From positions 1-15,136 of the forward strand of contig JAGQNH010000013.1 of the NCBI GenBank assembly GCA_020428185.1: a stretch of DNA of 15,136 nt. The letters are read 5' to 3'. The position numbers and the translations under genes are program-made. Below are positions 12,701 to 15,136 of this stretch, piece by piece (position 1 is the stretch's first letter; each line of letters starts with the position of its first letter). The notes beneath the pieces are model-generated. The model had not been told where the DNA came from, ran no database searches, and saw only the letters and a program-made list of their open reading frames with translations. Source of the DNA: Candidatus Saccharimonadota bacterium. Its GTDB lineage: Bacteria > Patescibacteriota > Saccharimonadia > Saccharimonadales > Saccharimonadaceae.

Positions 12701-15136
12701 ATCCACCACCGTACATATCCCGCTGTGATATTCGCGCTATTCCACGTCCATCGAGCGCCAGTAGTCGTGGTTCCGTCGGCTACGCGTACAGCAGTGTATT
12801 CGTTACCTGCAAATACCGAATTATTTAATGTCTGACTTGACCACGTAGAACCATCATATGTCTCGAATGTAGGATCACCCCACCATCTACTAAATCGTAA
12901 TACGTCATGCCATAAATATTTTGGCGCCGGAGAAAATGCCGGATATCGCCCCCATGTCTGATCAGTCATATACGCCGCATTTGTCTGCGAAGCATCAGTA
13001 GCACCCACACCAATAAGTGAATCAATTATCGCCGTATTGATAGTTGGGCTTGTGAACGTTTTGTTGGTGAGAGTTTGAGTGCCGGTTGTAGTTACTGCTG
13101 ACACTCCTCCGATTGTCACATCAGATCCACTTATCGACATTCGTTCGCTGCCACCTACGAAGAAGCGATGGACAGCGCCAGTATTTGCTTGGTATTCAAG
13201 CATAGAACCAGACACGCCAAAACCATAGCCCGTGTAGAGTTGAATCTTTTGATTGGCATTACTACCTGGCGAATTCGTGCCGTATGTCTGATCAAAGGTA
13301 ATTTTAGGAGGATTCGATGAACCAGTTGGAGATACCGCCGAACCAACAGAGATGCCAGTGGCACTATTAATCACAGGTGACGTGATTGTTTTGTTCGTAA
13401 GAGTTTGGGTGCCGTCCACAGTCACCACTTCAACACCATTTGCCTTAACAACACCCGAACCCTTAGTCGTCAGCAACATGTCGACATTCGTGTCGGTGCC
13501 ATTCGCGAAAAGTGTCGGTCCAGAACCAGTTGCGCTTCCTGTAAGTCTAAAATAGTTTACAGATGATGCAGTATATCCAACCTGCAGCGCCGCAGTACCA
13601 CCAGGAGAAAGATGGATAAGGCCTGTACCCTTCGTGCTTAAATTAAGAGGAATATCGGTATCAGAACCAGCTGTCTCGACAAACGGACCAGAACCGGCAG
13701 CCTTATTGCGGATATTGACATAGTTTGCTGCACTTGCAGTAGTAGTAAGTCCAAGAACAGCCACGCCATTGCTGTCGAGAATTTGATTAATCTTTGGTGA
13801 CGTCAGCGTCTTATTCGTAAGAGTCTGAGTGCCGGTGAGAGTGACCAAAGATTGGACGGCGGTCTTCATAGTAGCAAGTGAATTCCACGTACTAGATCCG
13901 CCGTTTATACCCTGATAAACATTGTCTATGATGTCTTGAGTATCGGTAACATTCAACCACAATAGATTGTCGACATAATAAATATCGCCAATCCCATTAT
14001 TGAGGCTTCCGGCGAGTCTTACGTTCAATCGGTCCCGACCGGCAGGCACAGTGTAGGTATGAGTTAGCTTCGTCCAGCCACTCGTACTTGGCGCGACTCC
14101 GGTACTATTGATGAAGGCGTAGCCATTTACCCCTGTGGAGTCGGTAGACCACGCTTGGATATAAAAGAGTGTATTAGTGACAGCATTCGAAGCATGGGCT
14201 CGAATATATACTTCCATGTAAAATTTGTCGCCTGGGCGAACCCGAAGCGAGTCGATGTCTGGAATATAATCGCCATCCTTAGTACGTAGGAAGGTTAGCG
14301 TGGGGTATGACGATCCAGTAATCGTCATCTTCAGCGATTGGGTACCCGAAACTGCCTGCTCATTACTGACTTCTCCTGTCCAGTTGGAGCCAAAGCCGTT
14401 GGCAGCCCACAATTCAGGGACCGAACAGCTTGGATCGGAAGCTATATTAGGCAATCCGGACGCCTTGAGATCGATGAACTTCTGCGCAGTGTCGGCAGCA
14501 GTCTGAGCAGTGGTGATGTCAGTGGTTAGATTGGTAACTGCCGATTGAGGAATATTACTTAGGGTATTAGAAGCGCCAGAGATAGTTTTGTTCGTCAGAG
14601 TTTGCGTACCGGTGGTCGTGACGACATCGACACCATTTGCCTGGACTGTACCCGTACCCTTGGAGACAATATTGGCATTAATGGAGCTGTCAGTACCCGC
14701 AGCAGTAAGCGTCACTGCGCCGCCTGCACTACCCCCTTGAATGTTCCAATAATTAGCATTTACACCAGCGGTTCGTGCGAACTTTGCAATCCAGCCAGAC
14801 GCAGAATCAGAAACACCAACATACCCAGATCCTCTAGGCTTGGCAATTAAATTCACGTCTGAATCGGTGCTTTCTGGCCTCAGTACTACACCACCTCCGA
14901 TGGCAAACGACCCGGTGGCGGCATTGGTTACATGCAAATAGCTCACAGCACTAGCAGTGGCAACTAGTGCTATAGAGGTGTTTCCGTTGGTGTCATTAAT
15001 CTGATTAATTCTAGGACTTGTCAGCGTCTTATTCGTGAGAGTTTGCGTGCCAGAAATAGTTGCGACTTCAACGCCATTGGCTTGTACAACACCGGCACCT
15101 TTGGTTTGTAGATCTAGTCCAACATTTGCATCGGCG
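6703..15136 (-). CDS. Giant modular tail-fibre-like protein, at least 2810 residues, N-terminus outside window
   Basis: One frame runs without a stop from the window edge (first whole codon 15133-15135) to TAA at 6703-6705, giving 2810 codons. No true start is visible: a GTG at 14946 lies inside a repeat module and the frame continues upstream with the same repeats. The protein is a chain of phage-fibre modules: linkers of the type GTQTLTNKTLTSPTI (15 copies); GTDTNIDLLL...KGTGVVKANG strand units before many of them; two jelly-roll domains of CBM type and two of discoidin type, plus a third distant one; a knob-like domain; GTPSASTYLRGDGTW; and a C-terminal domain typical of phage fibres. It is Thr/Ser/Gly/Asn-rich, with few Cys or charged residues and no membrane segment or LPXTG. 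Such fibres usually form long trimers that bind host-surface glycans. It may be a prophage fibre or a cell-owned adhesin derived from one. It is followed by the coupled gene 6056-6703. Confidence 0.93.
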   Translation of the reverse strand, partial: ADANVGLDLQTKGAGVVQANGVEVATISGTQTLTNKTLTSPRINQINDTNGNTSIALVATASAVSYLHVTNAATGSFAIGGGVVLRPESTDSDVNLIAKPRGSGYVGVSDSASGWIAKFARTAGVNANYWNIQGGSAGGAVTLTAAGTDSSINANIVSKGTGTVQANGVDVVTTTGTQTLTNKTISGASNTLSNIPQSAVTNLTTDITTAQTAADTAQKFIDLKASGLPNIASDPSCSVPELWAANGFGSNWTGEVSNEQAVSGTQSLKMTITGSSYPTLTFLRTKDGDYIPDIDSLRVRPGDKFYMEVYIRAHASNAVTNTLFYIQAWSTDSTGVNGYAFINSTGVAPSTSGWTKLTHTYTVPAGRDRLNVRLAGSLNNGIGDIYYVDNLLWLNVTDTQDIIDNVYQGINGGSSTWNSLATMKTAVQSLVTLTGTQTLTNKTLTSPKINQILDSNGVAVLGLTTTASAANYVNIRNKAAGSGPFVETAGSDTDIPLNLSTKGTGLIHLSPGGTAALQVGYTASSVNYFRLTGSATGSGPTLFANGTDTNVDMLLTTKGSGVVKANGVEVVTVDGTQTLTNKTITSPVINSATGISVGSAVSPTGSSNPPKITFDQTYGTNSPGSNANQKIQLYTGYGFGVSGSMLEYQANTGAVHRFFVGGSERMSISGSDVTIGGVSAVTTTGTQTLTNKTFTSPTINTAIIDSLIGVGATDASQTNAAYMTDQTWGRYPAFSPAPKYLWHDVLRFSRWWGDPTFETYDGSTWSSQTLNNSVFAGNEYTAVRVADGTTTTGARWTWNSANITAGYVRWWMIHLGYVGTAPTNNFTIEGSTDGTNWTTYHTSQVTGQNQPVLLQNTVGLGSCSWARLTITTANARPIDVNSIKALSSRTGAQGGGQELEYPYSWDGDKNIITLANLRVNTPSNISKSAATVDGTQTLTNKTLTTPSIDTIKDINGATMMAFSATASANDYFMVANSAGGNPVLYAVGASTNISTIMQPKGTGTLGIYVSTGMTPTLEARGVDTNHNLNLLPKGTGTVQANGVDIVTISGTQTLTNKTISASSNTISNIAVSNLDASAVVTAAETIAANNNDTTIPTSAAVKSYVDSTGSGDASTNTATSVDSEVAVFSGTTGKLLKRATGSGIAKLTSGVLSVVTAPSGTIVGTTDAQTLTNKTLTTPTINGATITGTVQLPEPNQLTVPSASLTNKNYAISNDVSIGAYPAFNAFSKYLWHDILRFGRWIGTGTYETYASGSWSSATNPTIVFAGKESGAYTLADGATTTAVRWTWNSGNLSYSGLSWIMIGFGYGSPAPSNEVTVESGTDGTNWTTRHTSTTTANATFAAFPLTGVGGDTYLRLTITTTNSRPIYLNSIKGLTNRPANQGGGADTEYPYDWDANRNITLGAGITARSDGILNIGSTTTTTAAGGIYFGNDTNLYRSAANTLKTDDNLAIGTSTQTATATPANINLGGTYGNNTVGTQGNLKLRLYDNGSGSNHFGLGISDSKLEYQVPNGSGHHFYVNGIERLKITNSLVQVAGADVVTTTGTQTLTNKTISLANNTLTTTFAQLNTAVSDVTLIKPTSLFNNMGDAHTTRTSFDAQGAASTIDFGWRYVQGSTNGPGTNGASQYYSAFIGLGEGYAYSSYGMQLAFPRNVSNPYISIRYEESGALGAWQKISAGDSDKLGGTAAASYVTLTGTQTLTNKTLTSPTISGTPVGVLTSRAVSSGNIGGAGQRISTDPNQSSDAMVVEGMANDLVYADLRGGSITMTYNGGAPTYTYNTPATALRAGLDSVNMTIAASGDVVVAEVTLPSGSYLRWGFIAGINMSPAARANDVTIEVWDYTASTWRTIHTVTNEASAQVWKLVSSGLWSTLGGTWGNTVSKIRYTLTNFAQAGTNGLAIVTLYAVNTGSQLGAAQFLTRNGGDLYGTNAVAPTISANGGDTNIDLKLSSKGTGVVKANNIEVATISGTQTLTNKTLTSPAITGNTTVTGNLTVDNGTSTIIDVISDDTGSSGIRLYGASQGTGYVEVGQSTQYGGGMYYNGDGSPAFASGEVADTIGFYRNNNNVKSEVFYYSYANDNVVFNGAIYSPTVYVGGVAVPSISSTDTLTNKTLSGSSNTFSNIPQSAVTNLTTDLATSTTNIELAAMSSNLIPDPNFEDTTVTRYGFGAVTPTYTNTEAFQGTYSLTWTATSSTWQGPYFSPVQSGKKRFVCRPGDAFRVKVKIKPDAANNMTVGYVRIFMRFWTTQAGGTYTNRAAGTYSISNSSMAAGWQDMDCFGICPDDKGAFEAFIINDPTTTNGNVYYLDCVGVEQISYGQEVVDAAVQAIAGGSSTGYSIANLKTNMQSLVTLTGAQTLTNKTLTSPTVSNYINTDEIRPTTGNQIIINVGESSLYATGQTGEFLYVNAENGLQINSSPDNWVSGWAARKTASINDASGNSSLPGDLTVTGTITSGGVSVPTTSSTSTLTNKTLTSPKITYVNDSNGNISIYNPAAASAVNYLAISNSATGNPVVIGPTGADAQLAVNLQFRGTTKWAGMQDGQGNYVGKFFSSGVSTVNYPTFKGTYTGNGPIISVDGTDTNIDLLLVGKGTGVIKANGNPVLSSVTAVPAVTGTPSASTYLRGDGTWAAVGGGDASTNTASSVDSEVALFSGTGGKTLKRATGSGIAKLTSGVLSAVTAPSGTIVGTTDAQTLTNKTLTSPTVNGYTEGVVAIGTVTTSYTLAITSGTVLTATLTASTACTFTMPTATAGKSFTLMLKQAASTGNGTATFTGVKWNAAGAPTITATAGKMDILFFTSDGTSWYGTCTQGFTP
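6706..7014 (-). other. C-terminal fibre domain
   Basis: The last 103 residues of the giant protein have the pattern of a common phage-fibre C-terminus. A strand segment SYTLAITSGTVLTATL is followed by SFTLMLKQ, then VKWNAAGAPTIT and finally a GKMDILFFTSDGTSWYG closing strand. Known members of this type end many tail fibres and appendage proteins, and the ending argues that the stop at 6703 is the natural one and not a truncation. Confidence 0.75.
7051..7244 (-). repeat. Duplicated GDAST...TLTNKT block, C-terminal copy
   Basis: This encodes about 64 residues from GDASTNTASSVDSEVALFSG to TLTNKT, including ATGSGIAKLTSGVL and TIVGTTDAQ. It is almost identical in protein, and equal in length (194 bases), to 11611-11804. 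The DNA has diverged mainly at synonymous positions. Just upstream (about 7255-7300) is TPSASTYLRGDGTW, a motif very common in phage structural proteins. Confidence 0.9.
8199..8697 (-). other. CBM-like jelly-roll domain B of the giant fibre
   Basis: About 166 residues, opening with the classical NLIPDPNFEDT and containing CRPGDAFRVKVKIKPDA, MAAGWQDMDCFGI and the closing NVYYLDCVGV strand. NLIPxPxFE...GW...YxD is the usual signature of CBM-like jelly rolls on phage fibres, where they bind sugars. It shares flanking sequences with copy A at 13945-14466. It has three cysteines, unusual for this protein. Confidence 0.65.
9418..9885 (-). other. Third, divergent jelly-roll domain of the giant fibre
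   Basis: About 155 residues from YADLRGGSITMTYNG to AIVTLYAVN. YLRWGFIAGIN, VTIEVWDYTASTWRTIHTVT and KIRYTLTNFAQAG line up loosely with the Trp-rich, TDGTNW and RLTIT strands of the two discoidin-like domains. It is followed by the NGGDLYG fibre motif. I infer a distant relative of the same fold; sequence similarity alone is weak. Confidence 0.4.
10102..10400 (-). other. Knob-like receptor-binding domain of the giant fibre
   Basis: About 100 residues with FGWRYVQGSTNGPG, SQYYSAFIGLGEGY, YGMQLAFPRN and PYISIRYEESGALGAWQKIS. The ending, aromatic strand then G-x-W-x-KI(S), is the usual close of pyocin-knob-like domains in phage fibres. It is followed by DSDKLGGTAAASYV, a short unit also common in fibres. 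Confidence 0.45.
10495..10750 (-). repeat. HFYVNGIER fibre unit, copy B
   Basis: Second copy of the unit at 13075-13310, with the same strand order: INLGGTYG, KLRLYDNGSGSNHFGLGI, LEYQVPNG, HHFYVNGIERLKI, then DVVTTTGTQ before the linker. It lies directly after discoidin-like domain B and its short GIYFGNDTNLYRS hinge, whereas copy A precedes discoidin-like domain A. Module order is therefore shuffled between the two halves. Confidence 0.6.
10926..11475 (-). other. Discoidin-like domain B of the giant fibre
   Basis: About 183 residues from YPAFNAFSKYLWHDILRF to YPYDWDANRN, with AVRWTWNSGNL, GTDGTNWTTRHTS and LRLTITTTNSRPIYLNSIKG. The start and end motifs match domain A, while the middle is more divergent, as expected if the outer loops have adapted to different ligands. 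Confidence 0.6.
11611..11804 (-). repeat. Duplicated GDAST...TLTNKT block, central copy
   Basis: Same protein block as 7051-7244: GDASTNTATSVDSEVAVFSG, ATGSGIAKLTSGVL and TIVGTTDAQTLTNKT, with no insertion or deletion between copies. Over the 90 bases compared by eye (11641-11730 against 7081-7170) about 24 differ, yet only about one residue changes. Confidence 0.9.
12391..12945 (-). other. Discoidin-like domain A of the giant fibre
   Basis: About 185 residues from YPAFSPAPKYLWHDVLRF to YPYSWDGDKN. Internal marks are GARWTWNSANI, FTIEGSTDGTNWTTYHTS and ARLTITTANARPIDVNSIKA. The order Trp-rich strands, S-x-DGTNW, then ARLTIT fits an F5/8 type C (discoidin) jelly roll, a fold that commonly binds glycans. 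It is a clear paralogue of 10926-11475. Confidence 0.6.
13075..13310 (-). repeat. RFFVGGSER fibre unit, copy A
   Basis: A strand unit of about 78 residues: KITFDQTYGTNSPGSN, KIQLYTGYGFGV, LEYQANTGAVHRFFVGGSER and a closing V(S)AVTTTGTQ. It pairs with 10495-10750 (INLGGTYGNNTVGTQ, LEYQVPNGSGHHFYVNGIER). In each case a TLTNKT linker follows. Units with HxFYVNGxER are frequent in phage fibres. Confidence 0.6.
13945..14466 (-). other. CBM-like jelly-roll domain A of the giant fibre
   Basis: About 174 residues from SGLPNIASDPSCSVPELWA to DIYYVDNLLWLNVT. The pattern is a damaged or altered N-terminal strand, VRPGDKFYMEVYIRA in the middle, TSGWTKLTHTYTVPAG, and a closing YYVDNL strand. It resembles CBM4/9-type carbohydrate-binding domains found in fibres and glycan-active enzymes. 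The flanks (SNIPQSAVTNLTTD before, GGSST...LVTLTG after) also occur around copy B at 8199-8697, so a larger unit was duplicated. Confidence 0.6.

Larger units (their letters stand above)
7051..15042 (-). repeat. Array of 15 TLTNKT linker repeats inside the giant fibre
   Basis: The hexapeptide TLTNKT, usually within GTQTLTNKTLTSPTI, occurs at 15025-15042, 14584-14601, 13807-13824, 13387-13404, 13057-13074, 12310-12327, 11962-11979, 11611-11628, 10477-10494, 10024-10041, 9208-9225, 8803-8820, 8059-8076, 7729-7746 and 7051-7068. All are in the same frame. The intervals in residues are 147, 259, 140, 110, 249, 116, 117, 378, 151, 272, 135, 248, 110 and 226. A degenerate copy (SLTNKN) precedes the second discoidin-like domain near 11520. 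These linkers are widespread in phage fibres and mark boundaries between folded units. Confidence 0.95.

Noticed and set aside
6755..14850. Many plus-strand open frames opposite the giant gene (for example 7031-7468)
   Set aside because: They mirror the Thr/Ser/Gly-rich repeats on the other strand, have no ribosome sites or recognisable domains, and recur wherever the linker repeat recurs.
6703..14946. Start of the giant gene at the GTG at 14946
   Set aside because: The same frame continues upstream without a stop to base 15135 and encodes another complete linker repeat, so this GTG is an internal valine.
7051..15042. CRISPR-like array from recurring TTTTGTTGGTGAG-type sequence
   Set aside because: The repeats are in frame, vary at synonymous positions, are spaced 330-1134 bases apart and encode a conserved peptide.
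6056..15136. Diversity-generating retroelement acting on the fibre
   Set aside because: No reverse transcriptase, template repeat or adenine-biased variable region was seen in the window, although it could lie outside.
1..15136. Recoding of TGA as glycine (Gracilibacteria/Absconditabacteria code)
   Set aside because: More than 4000 codons in gly-rich frames contain no in-frame TGA, so nothing suggests recoding; absence of TGA among seven stops is too small a sample to interpret.

Overview
The window looks like a chromosomal piece from a Candidate Phyla Radiation (Patescibacteria) bacterium, most likely Saccharibacteria. That assignment is an inference. It rests on a cluster of small secreted beta-sandwich proteins and membrane-anchored WxLIP/DUF916-like proteins of a style I associate with that group. 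No rRNA or marker gene is present to prove it. The standard code is in use: the long glycine-rich frames contain no TGA, and the seven stop codons visible are four TAA and three TAG.

Layout. (1) Bases 1-1012, minus strand: N-terminal 337 residues of an ornithine aminotransferase (rocD), cut by the window edge; it is the only metabolic gene. (2) Bases 1097-5856: a cell-surface locus. On the minus strand, in transcription order, are a secreted Thr/Ser/Ala-rich beta protein (3303-4376), a membrane-anchored DUF916-like protein (2220-3218) and a two-membrane-segment Ig/PKD protein (1097-2245). Divergently on the plus strand is a second small secreted beta protein (4421-4960), which converges with a second DUF916-like anchored protein (4957-5856). 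This resembles two sets of the WxL/DUF916 partnership of Firmicutes Csc complexes, but without a literal WxL motif. (3) Bases 5857-6055: a 199-base gap with no gene. (4) Bases 6056-15136, minus strand: a giant gene of at least 2810 codons, open at the window edge, built from phage tail-fibre modules. These include 15 copies of a TLTNKT linker, an RGDGTW motif, pairs of jelly-roll binding domains and a classical fibre C-terminus. It overlaps by one base a 215-codon gene for another tail-like beta protein.

How the parts may work together. The surface locus would place beta-sandwich proteins on the cell exterior, with membrane-anchored partners holding them to the wall. The giant fibre is either the receptor-binding end of a prophage whose other genes lie beyond base 15136, or a tail-fibre-derived adhesin kept by the cell. 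The window alone cannot separate these two readings. The internal architecture of the giant protein is the most unusual thing here: duplicated binding modules, linker intervals that fall near multiples of about 126 residues, and blocks conserved in protein but strongly diverged in DNA.
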